From Candidatus Omnitrophota bacterium (lineage in GTDB: Bacteria > Ratteibacteria > UBA8468 > B48-G9 > JAFGKM01): a DNA stretch of 7,101 bases. How positions within the stretch are numbered: position 1 is the stretch's first letter; each line of letters starts with the position of its first letter. The stretch is from the NCBI GenBank assembly GCA_023818745.1, contig JAMWBY010000068.1, forward strand, positions 1-7,101, read 5' to 3'. The position numbers and the translations under genes are program-made. Under the pieces are notes generated by a model, which saw only the letters and a program-made list of their open reading frames with translations, did not search any database and was not told where the DNA came from. Shown here piece after piece: positions 1 to 6,477 of the stretch.

Positions 1-1893
1 GGGATGGTTGTTGATAATTCAATTGTTATTCTTGAAAATATTGTCAGAAATTTTGAAAAAGGACAAGATATTAAAAAAGCAAGTGTTTTTGGAGCAGAAG
101 AAATAGCAACAGCTATAATTGCCTCTACTTTAACAACAATTGTTGTATTTTTCCCATTAATTTTAATAAAAGGTTTTATAGGAATAATGTTTAAACAACT
201 TGCATTTATTATAACTACTACAATTTTTATGTCTATGGTTATTGCTTTAACACTTGTTCCTATGCTTTGCTCAAAATTAATAAAACCAACAGACAAACCT
301 CAAACAAAGTTTTATAAGATGGGAGAAGTTTTTCTTAAAAAACTTGATGAAATCTATTCTAAAATTCTTAAATTGTGTCTTAAAAATACTGGTAGATTTG
401 TAGGTGTTATTTCTTTAATTTTTATCCTTTCTTTGCTTTTAACTAAATTTATAGGGACTGAATTTTTTCCACAATATGATATGGGAAGAATAGAAACAAG
501 TTTTACTTTAAATCCTTCTTCACGTCTTGAACAAACAGATAAAATTGCAAAACAAATTGGGAGAATTTATGAACAGGAAATACCTGAAAGAAAATATTGG
601 TATGCAAATATAGGGGAATCTGGGACTGGTTTTGGTGCTTTTATGGGAAGAGAAGAAGGTTCTTATGCAGGAGAAGTTTCAACAATGCTTGTCTGGAGAG
701 AAGAAAGAAAAAGGTCTGATAAAGAAATTGCTGAAATTTTAAGAAAAAGAATAAAAGAGATACCAGGAATAGAGAGATTTACTATTTCAACAGCAAGCGG
801 AATGGAAGCAATTTTTACTGGTGGAGCAAGTCAGATAGAAATTGAACTTTATAGCCCTGATATTGAAAAACTTATTCAATATGCAGAAATTCTAAAAGAG
901 AAAATGATAAAAATACCTGGAGCAATCAATGTAAAGACCTCATATAAAGGAGAACGTCTTGAATTTCATATAGAAATTGATAAAGAAAAGGCAAAAACAC
1001 TTGGTTTTTCAACTTCTCTGATTTCTCAAACAATAAGAGGATACATTTATGGTTTTACTCCAACAAAATATAGGGAAAGTGGAGATGACTTTGATGTTTT
1101 TATGCAACTTGAAGAAAGTCAAAGATATAATATAATGAATATTGAACAATTGCCTATCTTTACACAGAAAGGACAAATTATTAAATTGAAAGATATTGCA
1201 AAAATTGAACTATCTACAGGACCAATACAAATAGATAGAAAAAACAGAGAAAGAATTATTAAGGTTGGATGTGATACTTATAAAAGAGCAATGAGTGAAG
1301 TTTTTAAAGACATAGAAAGTGAAATTAAAAATTTAAATATACCAACTGATATAAAAATAAAATTTGGTGGGATGGTTAAAGAGCAAAGAGAAAGTTTTGC
1401 TGATTTAAGAATTCTTTTAATTTTAGGAATTATTCTTGTTTATATGGTTATGGTAGGACTTTTTGAATCATTTAAAACACCATTTATAATATTTTTCTCT
1501 ATTCCTTTTACATTTATTGGAGTTATTTGGTTTACATTTTTAACAGGAATTAATTTCTCTATTGTTTCATTTATGGGAATGATAATGCTTATGGGAGTTG
1601 TTGTTAATAACGCTATTGTTCTTGTTGATTATATAAACACTTTGAGGAAAAGAGGCCTAAATTTAGTTGATGCAATAATTGAAGGTGGAAGAACAAGATT
1701 AAGACCAATTATGATGACTTCTCTTTCAACTATTCTTGGATTATTGCCTCTTGCTCTTGGCAGAGGGACAGGTGGAGAAATGTGGCGTGGCTTTGGTATA
1801 ACTGCAATTGGTGGATTTTTGGTCTCATGGATTATTACTTTGCTTTTGGTTCCTGTTATTTATCTAATTATGAATAGAAAAGATGTTTCTTAA
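1..1893 (+). CDS. RND-family efflux transporter, inner-membrane permease subunit (5'-truncated by window edge)
   Basis: Proton-driven inner-membrane pump of the RND superfamily (HAE-1/AcrB-like), which normally works as a trimer with a periplasmic adaptor and an outer-membrane channel. The window opens inside the gene: the first codon is a Gly preceding MVVDNSIVILENI, the classical TM4 motif with the proton-relay Asp (second acidic position is Asn, as in many family members). About 630 codons remain of the usual 1000-1050, so roughly the N-terminal 40% lies upstream. What follows fits the family: TM5-6 (about residues 40-90), TM7 (about 132-152) ending in GTEFFPQYDMG, a large second periplasmic loop (about 155-465), then TM8-12 (about 467-625) with GVVVNNAIVLVDY in TM10 and a GGRTRLRPIMMTS segment before TM11. 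The frame is intact to a TAA stop. The substrate cannot be told. The adaptor and outer-membrane partner are not in the window; the adaptor may lie upstream. Confidence 0.95.
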   Translation, partial: GMVVDNSIVILENIVRNFEKGQDIKKASVFGAEEIATAIIASTLTTIVVFFPLILIKGFIGIMFKQLAFIITTTIFMSMVIALTLVPMLCSKLIKPTDKPQTKFYKMGEVFLKKLDEIYSKILKLCLKNTGRFVGVISLIFILSLLLTKFIGTEFFPQYDMGRIETSFTLNPSSRLEQTDKIAKQIGRIYEQEIPERKYWYANIGESGTGFGAFMGREEGSYAGEVSTMLVWREERKRSDKEIAEILRKRIKEIPGIERFTISTASGMEAIFTGGASQIEIELYSPDIEKLIQYAEILKEKMIKIPGAINVKTSYKGERLEFHIEIDKEKAKTLGFSTSLISQTIRGYIYGFTPTKYRESGDDFDVFMQLEESQRYNIMNIEQLPIFTQKGQIIKLKDIAKIELSTGPIQIDRKNRERIIKVGCDTYKRAMSEVFKDIESEIKNLNIPTDIKIKFGGMVKEQRESFADLRILLILGIILVYMVMVGLFESFKTPFIIFFSIPFTFIGVIWFTFLTGINFSIVSFMGMIMLMGVVVNNAIVLVDYINTLRKRGLNLVDAIIEGGRTRLRPIMMTSLSTILGLLPLALGRGTGGEMWRGFGITAIGGFLVSWIITLLLVPVIYLIMNRKDVS

Positions 1894-1895
1894 AC

Positions 1896-1903
1896 GGAGA
1901 AGG
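1896..1903 (+). promoter_or_regulatory. Ribosome binding site of the PagL-like gene
   Basis: GGAGAAGG lies just after the pump's stop codon. The GGAG core ends 7 nt before the ATG at 1907, and the last G of the site is 3 nt from it. This favours 1907 over the ATG at 1883, which lies inside the pump gene, has no such site and would put a charged FLKRRRK stretch before the signal peptide. Confidence 0.75.
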
Positions 1904-1906
1904 AAA

Positions 1907-2422
1907 ATGAAGAAGTTTTTTTTAATAATTTTTCTTTTCTCTTGTTTATACGGTTGGTCAGATGATTTTAAAACATCCTTTTTTACTGGATATAGTTTTG
2001 CCAAAACTAAAAGTTATGAAAGTTATGATTTTTTTACATTTATGGTTGATTTTACAAAACCAATAAAGAAAAGTAAAAAATTTTTCTTTCAAATAGAACC
2101 AGTTATTTCTTATGTATCAAGTCCTTCTGATAATTTTGAAATTGGTGTATCTTTTTTTGCTCTTTATAGATTTTCTGAAGGCACTTTTCAACCTTATATA
2201 AAAATAGGAACTGGAATAATTTATCTTTCAACAGATTTTATAGAACAATCAACTCATTTTAATTTTGCTACTTCTCTTGGTCTTGGTTTGACATTTAATC
2301 TTAAAAGATTTTCAATTTATACAGAAGGAAGATTAAGACACGTTTCAAATGCTGGAATAAAACAACCAAATGAAGGTATTAACTCTAAAATTCTTCTTAT
2401 TGGTATAGGGTATACTTTTTAA
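1907..2422 (+). CDS. pagL: PagL-like lipid A 3-O-deacylase / acyloxyacyl hydrolase-family outer-membrane protein
   Basis: 171-residue precursor, close to the roughly 170 residues usual for PagL, an outer-membrane beta-barrel that removes the 3-O-linked acyl chain from lipid A. The N-terminus is a signal peptide (MKKFFLIIFLFSCLYGWSDDF; two Lys, a hydrophobic core, cleavage probably near residues 16-18). The rest alternates as amphipathic beta strands and ends in Gly-Tyr-Thr-Phe, a terminal aromatic typical of barrels inserted by BAM. Family assignment rests on the C-terminal HVSNAGIKQPNEGIN, very like the PagL active-site segment, with the catalytic His (145) and Ser (147). The residue aligned with the third catalytic position (Glu140 of Pseudomonas PagL, recalled from the literature) is Asn159 here; Glu156 is three residues earlier. 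The start at 1907 has a strong Shine-Dalgarno site. It lies 13 bp after the efflux gene and 1 bp before the next gene, so it is probably co-transcribed with both. Lipid A substrate and activity are inferred. Confidence 0.82.
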   Translation: MKKFFLIIFLFSCLYGWSDDFKTSFFTGYSFAKTKSYESYDFFTFMVDFTKPIKKSKKFFFQIEPVISYVSSPSDNFEIGVSFFALYRFSEGTFQPYIKIGTGIIYLSTDFIEQSTHFNFATSLGLGLTFNLKRFSIYTEGRLRHVSNAGIKQPNEGINSKILLIGIGYTF

Positions 2423-2423
2423 T

Positions 2424-3305
2424 ATGGAAAAAATTTTTATAGATATTCACTGTCATACTTATAAAAGACCATATATATGGACTGATGGAGAACCACTTTT
2501 TTCAACACCTGAACAGATTTTAAAGATATATGACCAACTTGGAATAGAAAAAGGTGTCTTACTTCCACTTGTAAATCCAGAAGTTTATCTGCCCCAATCA
2601 AATGAGGAAATCCTTGAAATATGTGAAAAATATAGGGATAGATTTATTCCTTTCTGCAATATAGACCCACGCGCATTAACAAATTCTCCCGATGCAAACT
2701 TTGAACCAATTTTAAATTACTATAAATCTCTTGGTTGTAAAGGAATTGGAGAGGTTCTTCCCAATCTACCTTTTTTAGATGATAGAGTTTTAAATTTATT
2801 TAAACATGTTGAAAAAGTTGGTTTCCCTTTGATTTTTGATGGAAATGGTAAAATTGGAAATACTTATGGACTTTATGATGAACCAGGATTGCCTCAACTT
2901 GAAAAATGTCTATCTCTTTTCCCAAAATTAAAATTTCTTGGACATGGTCCTTCTTTCTGGGCTGAAATCTCTATTTTGAAGAATATAAATGATAGAAAGA
3001 CATATCCTAAATATCCTATTATTGAAGAAGGTGTTGTTCCAAAACTTATGAGAAAATATCAAAATCTATATGGAGACCTTTCAGCAGAAAGTGGTTATAA
3101 TGCACTTGCAAGAGACCCTGAATATGCAGTTCAGTTTTTAAATGAATTCTCTGATAGATTGTTGTTCGGAACAGATATATGCAGACCAACACAAAAAGTC
3201 CCAATAGTAAATTTTCTTATCAATCTTGTTGAAAAAGGGAAAATAAGTGAAGAGGTTTTTAAAAAGGTCGCAAGAGAAAATGCAATAAAACTATTAAATT
3301 TATAA
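2424..3305 (+). CDS. Amidohydrolase-family TIM-barrel protein (Amidohydro_2-like)
   Basis: 293-residue soluble protein without signal peptide or membrane segment, so probably cytoplasmic. It fits the Amidohydro_2 / metal-dependent TIM-barrel hydrolase family (relatives of ACMSD-type decarboxylases). Visible motifs in order: IDIHCH with H9 and H11 after strand 1; GIGE with E110; LIFDGNG (137-142), where the family usually has a metal-binding His but this protein has D139; FLGHG with H174; and LLFGTDI with the catalytic or metal Asp D251. FWAEIS (178-183) and YGDLSAESGYNALARDPE (216-233) resemble an uncharacterised subgroup I recall from environmental genomes. The substrate is unknown, and whether it hydrolyses or decarboxylates cannot be told. 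The ATG is one base after the previous stop and lacks a good Shine-Dalgarno site (only TAGGG, 13 nt upstream), which suggests translational coupling. It is the last gene before an internal promoter; no terminator follows. Confidence 0.85.
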   Translation: MEKIFIDIHCHTYKRPYIWTDGEPLFSTPEQILKIYDQLGIEKGVLLPLVNPEVYLPQSNEEILEICEKYRDRFIPFCNIDPRALTNSPDANFEPILNYYKSLGCKGIGEVLPNLPFLDDRVLNLFKHVEKVGFPLIFDGNGKIGNTYGLYDEPGLPQLEKCLSLFPKLKFLGHGPSFWAEISILKNINDRKTYPKYPIIEEGVVPKLMRKYQNLYGDLSAESGYNALARDPEYAVQFLNEFSDRLLFGTDICRPTQKVPIVNFLINLVEKGKISEEVFKKVARENAIKLLNL

Positions 3306-3312
3306 AAACTTC

Positions 3313-3340
3313 TTGAAAATTTTTCTGGTTTTTATATAAT
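3313..3340 (+). promoter_or_regulatory. Predicted sigma-70-type promoter for lolC/E-lolD-ilvE-mcsA-mcsB
   Basis: TTGAAA (3313-3318, one mismatch to TTGACA) and a perfect TATAAT (3335-3340) are separated by 16 bp, in the only gap of more than 15 bp in the window. Transcription would start about 6-9 nt past the -10 box, at 3346-3349, which is at or within 3 nt of the next start codon. In so AT-rich a genome a chance match is possible, but the position between genes and the pairing of both boxes support it. Confidence 0.62.
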
Positions 3341-3348
3341 ACTTTCAA

Positions 3349-4536
3349 ATGTTATCTTATAACTTTTTCCTTGCTAAAAAATTTATAGGCAATAGAAAAC
3401 AGGATAAATTTTTATGGTTTATAAGCTTTTTTACTGTTGCTGGAATTGCGATAGGAGTCATAACTCTTATTCTTGTAATTGGTGTTATGAATGGGTTTTC
3501 AAATGATTTAAAAAGGAAGATAATTGGCGCAAGTCCTTTAATAACAATTGAAGGAAAACCTTACATATTCAATTACCAAGAACTTATTGATAAAGTCAAA
3601 AATTTGAAAGAAATAAAAGGAATTTCGCCTTATACAATCTCTCAGGTAATATATAAGTCAAATAAATATATAATAGGTGGAATTATTAAAGGAATTGATT
3701 TGGCAAGAGAAAAAAATGTAACAAATATACAACAATTCATAAAAAAAGGGAACTTAGAAGAAATTGATATTGACAATGGTATTATACTTGGAAGTGAACT
3801 TGCAAAAGAACTTGGAGTTGACATTGGAGATTATGTTTATATTATAGCAGGACTTATACCACAGGAAAATTTATTTAAAGTAGTGGGAATTGTTGAGTAT
3901 GGTGTTTATAGTTTTGATGTAAGTATGGGGTTTATGTCTCTTTCAAATGTAAATAAAATTTTTTTTATGAAAGGTGTGCATGGAATTGGGATAAAAATTG
4001 ATGACATATATAGAACACCAGAGGTAGCAAATAAAATAAAAAGTTTAATTGAAAATAAGTATGAAGTTTCAACATGGATAGAAAAAAATAAAATTCTTTT
4101 TTCTGCGATTGCTCTTGAAAAAAAAGCGATGGCAATAATTTTAAGTTTAATTATTATTGTTGCCTCATTTAATATTATTTCCACTTTAATGATATCTGTT
4201 TATAGAAAAGTAAAAGAAATTGGAATATTGAAGGCAATTGGGTTAACTTCAAATGAAATAAAAAAAATATTTCTTTATCAGGGAATTTATCTTGGGATTA
4301 AAGGTTTAATATTGGGAACCATTATTGGACTTTTCCTTGCAAGTATACTTAAAAAATATAAATTTATAAATTTACCAGAATTTGTATATGATATTTCTAA
4401 GTTGCCAATTGAAATTTCTTTTTTTGATATTTTATGGATTTTTTTGCTTGTTATTTTTATCAGCATTGTAGCAAGTATATATCCTGCAGAAAGAGCATCT
4501 AAACTCAATCCAGCAGAGGCGATAAGAAATGAGTGA
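3349..4536 (+). CDS. lolC: Lipoprotein-releasing ABC transporter permease, LolC/LolE family
   Basis: 395-residue inner-membrane permease that, with LolD, extracts mature lipoproteins from the inner membrane and hands them to the carrier LolA. Family length is about 400. The start MLSYNFFLAKKFI matches the usual LolC/E N-terminus. TM1 (about 23-47) ends in the diagnostic VIGVMNGF. A periplasmic MacB-like domain follows (about 50-255), then the FtsX-type domain with TM2 (about 260-283), TM3 (about 312-334) and TM4 (about 358-378). The cytoplasmic coupling loop KVKEIGILKAIGLTSNEI (287-304) and the closing YPAERASKLNPAEAIR (378-393) are typical. Only one LolC/E gene precedes lolD, so the transporter may be a homodimer as with LolF-type proteins; a second copy elsewhere cannot be excluded, and C versus E cannot be assigned. 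No Shine-Dalgarno site precedes the ATG. The gene overlaps lolD by 8 bp. Confidence 0.93.
   Translation: MLSYNFFLAKKFIGNRKQDKFLWFISFFTVAGIAIGVITLILVIGVMNGFSNDLKRKIIGASPLITIEGKPYIFNYQELIDKVKNLKEIKGISPYTISQVIYKSNKYIIGGIIKGIDLAREKNVTNIQQFIKKGNLEEIDIDNGIILGSELAKELGVDIGDYVYIIAGLIPQENLFKVVGIVEYGVYSFDVSMGFMSLSNVNKIFFMKGVHGIGIKIDDIYRTPEVANKIKSLIENKYEVSTWIEKNKILFSAIALEKKAMAIILSLIIIVASFNIISTLMISVYRKVKEIGILKAIGLTSNEIKKIFLYQGIYLGIKGLILGTIIGLFLASILKKYKFINLPEFVYDISKLPIEISFFDILWIFLLVIFISIVASIYPAERASKLNPAEAIRNE
4515..4519 (+). promoter_or_regulatory. Ribosome binding site of lolD, inside the end of lolC/E
   Basis: AGAGG sits 9 nt before the lolD ATG within the last codons of lolC/E. It supports the start at 4529 and coupled translation across the 8-bp ATGAGTGA overlap. 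Confidence 0.5.
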
Positions 4537-5212
4537 AATAATAATAAGAGGAGAAAATATTACGAAAATTTATGATGAGCTCATCATACTAAAGGATGTC
4601 AATATTGAAATAGAAAGGGGAGAAATTGTTGTTATTCTTGGTCCATCTGGTTCTGGGAAAACAACTCTTTTAAATATTCTTGGTTTAATTGATAGACCAA
4701 CCGAAGGGAAAGTATATATTGATGAGAAATTTACTGGAAATTTTTCTGAAAAACAACTATCAGAAATAAGAAATAAAAAATTTGGATTTATTTTCCAGTT
4801 TTTTTATCTAATTCCGGAATTAACCGTGGTTGAAAATGTTTTTTTGCCTTTATGGGTAAAAGAAAAAAGATATGATAAAAATTTAATTGCTAGTGGAGAA
4901 AAATATCTCTCAAAATTTGATATTTTAAACAAAAAAAATTCCTATCCTTCTCAACTTTCAGGTGGTGAAGCACAAAGAGTAGCAATATGCAGAAGTTTAA
5001 TATGTAACCCAGAAGTTATTTTTGCAGATGAACCAACAGGAAGTATTGATAAATTATCTGCTTTAACTTTTTTTGAATTTATGGAAAAGTTAAACAAAGA
5101 GAATGAAACAACTTTTATTATTGCAACACATAATGAAATATTTTTACAATTTGCTTCAAAAATAGTATATTTAAAGGAAGGAAAAATTGAAAGGATTGAA
5201 AAAAGGAGATAG
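4529..5212 (+). CDS. lolD: Lipoprotein-releasing ABC transporter ATP-binding protein LolD
   Basis: 227-residue ATPase, the usual LolD length, driving lipoprotein release with the upstream permease. All ABC motifs are present: Walker A GPSGSGKT (38-45), Q-loop Gln90, signature LSGGE (143-147), Walker B VIFADE with catalytic Glu168, D-loop GSID (171-174; GNLD is more usual) and switch His201 (ATHN). The stretch after the Q-loop, FFYLIPELTVVENVFLPL, resembles LolD (FHHLLPEFTALENV-type) and the wider MacB-like group. The immediately upstream LolC/E-family permease makes LolD more likely than FtsE or a MacB-type exporter. The start overlaps the permease stop in ATGAGTGA. Its 3' end carries the Shine-Dalgarno site of ilvE. 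Confidence 0.94.
   Translation: MSEIIIRGENITKIYDELIILKDVNIEIERGEIVVILGPSGSGKTTLLNILGLIDRPTEGKVYIDEKFTGNFSEKQLSEIRNKKFGFIFQFFYLIPELTVVENVFLPLWVKEKRYDKNLIASGEKYLSKFDILNKKNSYPSQLSGGEAQRVAICRSLICNPEVIFADEPTGSIDKLSALTFFEFMEKLNKENETTFIIATHNEIFLQFASKIVYLKEGKIERIEKRR
5203..5210 (+). promoter_or_regulatory. Strong ribosome binding site of ilvE
   Basis: AAGGAGAT ends 6 nt before the ATG at 5217 and lies inside the last codons of lolD. It decides the ilvE start: an in-frame ATG at 5187 would add ten basic residues (MKGLKKGDRK) not seen in the family and would place this site inside the coding region. Confidence 0.85.
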
Positions 5213-5216
5213 AAAA

Positions 5217-6095
5217 ATGGGTCTTTTAATATATCTTAATGGTAAATTTGTTCCAGAAAAAGAAGCAAAAATTTCTGTCTTTGACCACGGACTTTTATAT
5301 GGAGACGGCGTTTTTGAAGGTTTAAGAAGTTATAAAGGTAAAATTTTTAAACTTGATGAACATCTTATTCGCCTTTTTAATTCTGCAAAAGCAATTGCTC
5401 TTACAATTCCTTTGAAATTTGAAGAGTTAAAAAAAGCAGTTATTGAAACAGTAAGAAAAAATCAATTAAAGGATAGTTACATAAGAATAGTTGTTACAAG
5501 AGGAGTTGGAGACCTTGGACTTGATCCAAAAAAATGTAAAATTCCTACTATTTTTATAATAGCAAGCAAAATTCAATTATATCCTGAATCTCTTTATGAA
5601 AAAGGTATAGATGTTATAACTGTTCCTACAAGGAGAAATTTAAATGAATCATTAAATCCTGCTATAAAATCATTAAATTATCTTAACAACATCCTTGCGA
5701 AAATTGAGGCAAATAATTCAGGGGCAACAGAAGGGTTAATTTTAAATCAGTTTGGCTATATAAGCGAATGCACTGGAGAAAATATATTCATAGTGAAAAA
5801 AGAGATAATCATTACTCCTCCTGTTTCAGCAGGTGCTCTTAGTGGGATAACAAGGGATGTTGTTATTGATATAAGTGAAAAAATAGGACTTAAAGTAAAA
5901 GAAGAAAACATAACAAGATATGATGTTTATACAAGTGATGAGTGTTTTCTTACGGGAACTGCAGCAGAAATCGTTCCTGTTGTTAAAATAGATGGAAGGA
6001 TTATAGGAGACGGACGCCCAGGAAAAATCACTTTAAAAATTAGAAATGAATTTCACTTACTTACAGAAAAAGAAGGAACACCTGTTTATGAATAA
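5217..6095 (+). CDS. ilvE: Branched-chain amino acid aminotransferase (PLP fold-type IV)
   Basis: 292 residues, a normal length for bacterial IlvE, a cytosolic enzyme that swaps the amino group between glutamate and the 2-oxo acids of leucine, isoleucine and valine. Fold-type IV features are complete: N-terminal YLNGKFVPEKEAKISVFDHG (6-25) and LLYGDGVFEGLRSY (26-39), Arg52 in HLIRL (phosphate contact), PLP-binding Lys151 in AIKSLNYLNN, the class IV signature beginning ECTGENIF (Glu184, Asn189), the phosphate-binding LSGITR (208-213) and LTGTAAEI (245-252). D-amino-acid transaminase or ADC lyase are related alternatives, but the start motif, the YLNN segment after the lysine and the TGTAAEI loop favour a branched-chain enzyme. 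The start follows lolD by 4 bp with a strong Shine-Dalgarno site; the stop overlaps mcsA by 8 bp. No leucine or T-box type leader is visible, so it is probably expressed with its neighbours. Confidence 0.92.
   Translation: MGLLIYLNGKFVPEKEAKISVFDHGLLYGDGVFEGLRSYKGKIFKLDEHLIRLFNSAKAIALTIPLKFEELKKAVIETVRKNQLKDSYIRIVVTRGVGDLGLDPKKCKIPTIFIIASKIQLYPESLYEKGIDVITVPTRRNLNESLNPAIKSLNYLNNILAKIEANNSGATEGLILNQFGYISECTGENIFIVKKEIIITPPVSAGALSGITRDVVIDISEKIGLKVKEENITRYDVYTSDECFLTGTAAEIVPVVKIDGRIIGDGRPGKITLKIRNEFHLLTEKEGTPVYE
6071..6077 (+). promoter_or_regulatory. Ribosome binding site of mcsA
   Basis: AGAAGGA ends 10 nt before the ATG at 6088, inside the end of ilvE. It favours this start over the in-frame ATG at 6046, whose extra residues (MNFTYLQKKKEHLF) are the ilvE tail read in another frame and would separate the first CxxC from the N-terminus where McsA has it. 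Confidence 0.6.
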
Positions 6096-6477
6096 TTGTC
6101 TTGTGTGTAAAAATACTCAAAGTTATGTTTCAATTAAATTTAAAAATGGGAAGAAAACTTATAATTTGAATTTATGTGAAGATTGTTGTAAAAATTTCAA
6201 TATAATTTTCAAAAAAAGAAAAAAACAAAAAAAACAAAAATGCCCTTTTTGTGGATATACTCTCCGGGAGTTTAAAGAATATGGATTTTTAGGATGTGAC
6301 TATTGTTATGAATATTTTTACGATGAAGTGATAAATTATTTAAATAAAACCCGTATAAATAATTTTTATAAAGGTAAATATCCTAAAAAATTTCAAAAAG
6401 AAGCAAGAATTAAAAAATTTTTTAAACTTAAAGGTTATTTGATAGATAAAATTTCAATAAATGGAAAAGAAAATTAA
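6088..6477 (+). CDS. mcsA: McsA-like zinc-finger activator of protein arginine kinase, C-terminally short
   Basis: 129-residue basic protein with four CxxC pairs: C4/C7, C30/C33, C52/C55 and C70/C73, an arrangement typical of McsA, which binds zinc and activates the arginine kinase McsB. CPFCGYTLREFKEYGFLGC (52-70) followed by CYEYFYDEVINYLNK matches the McsA zinc-finger block, and the YKGKYPKK segment (94-101) corresponds to its H-x-GK-x-PKR. Bacillus McsA is about 185 residues, with a longer linker and a C-terminal UVR helical hairpin. Here the linker (42-51) is only Lys, Arg and Gln, encoded by a poly-A tract, and only about 28 residues follow the PKK, too few for a full UVR motif. The gene overlaps the stop of ilvE (ATGAATAA) and runs 17 bp into mcsB, which leaves no room for a lost UVR segment. 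Identification is strengthened by the mcsB gene directly downstream. Confidence 0.85.
   Translation: MNNCLVCKNTQSYVSIKFKNGKKTYNLNLCEDCCKNFNIIFKKRKKQKKQKCPFCGYTLREFKEYGFLGCDYCYEYFYDEVINYLNKTRINNFYKGKYPKKFQKEARIKKFFKLKGYLIDKISINGKEN
6211..6240 (+). repeat. A-rich homopolymer tract inside mcsA
   Basis: Thirty bases with only three non-A positions: A7, G, A7, C, A8, C, A5. In frame it encodes the KKRKKQKKQK linker between the two zinc-binding halves of McsA. Runs of seven and eight A are known sites of polymerase slippage and of indel errors in sequencing; the frame here is intact. Confidence 0.85.

Noticed and set aside
1883..1906. Earlier start for the PagL-like gene at ATG 1883
   Set aside because: It would overlap the efflux gene, lacks a Shine-Dalgarno site and adds a basic stretch before a normal signal peptide; the ATG at 1907 has GGAGAAGG just upstream.
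1907..1950. Lipobox-like LFSC in the signal peptide of the PagL-like protein
   Set aside because: Phe at the -2 position is unusual for a lipobox, and PagL-family proteins are integral barrels, so signal peptidase I processing is more likely.
3306..3330. Possible terminator after the amidohydrolase gene (GAAAATTTTTC followed by T-rich bases)
   Set aside because: The inverted repeat is purely A/T apart from its ends, has no real loop and no GC stem, so it is not a convincing intrinsic terminator.
3642..4508. Three minus-strand open frames (3642-3824, 3906-4184, 4287-4508) opposite lolC/E
   Set aside because: They lie entirely antisense to a well-supported gene, have no recognisable motifs and no ribosome binding sites; they are shadows of the permease reading frame.
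6046..6087. Earlier start for mcsA at ATG 6046
   Set aside because: The added residues are the end of ilvE read in another frame; McsA proteins start just before the first CxxC, and AGAAGGA supports the ATG at 6088.
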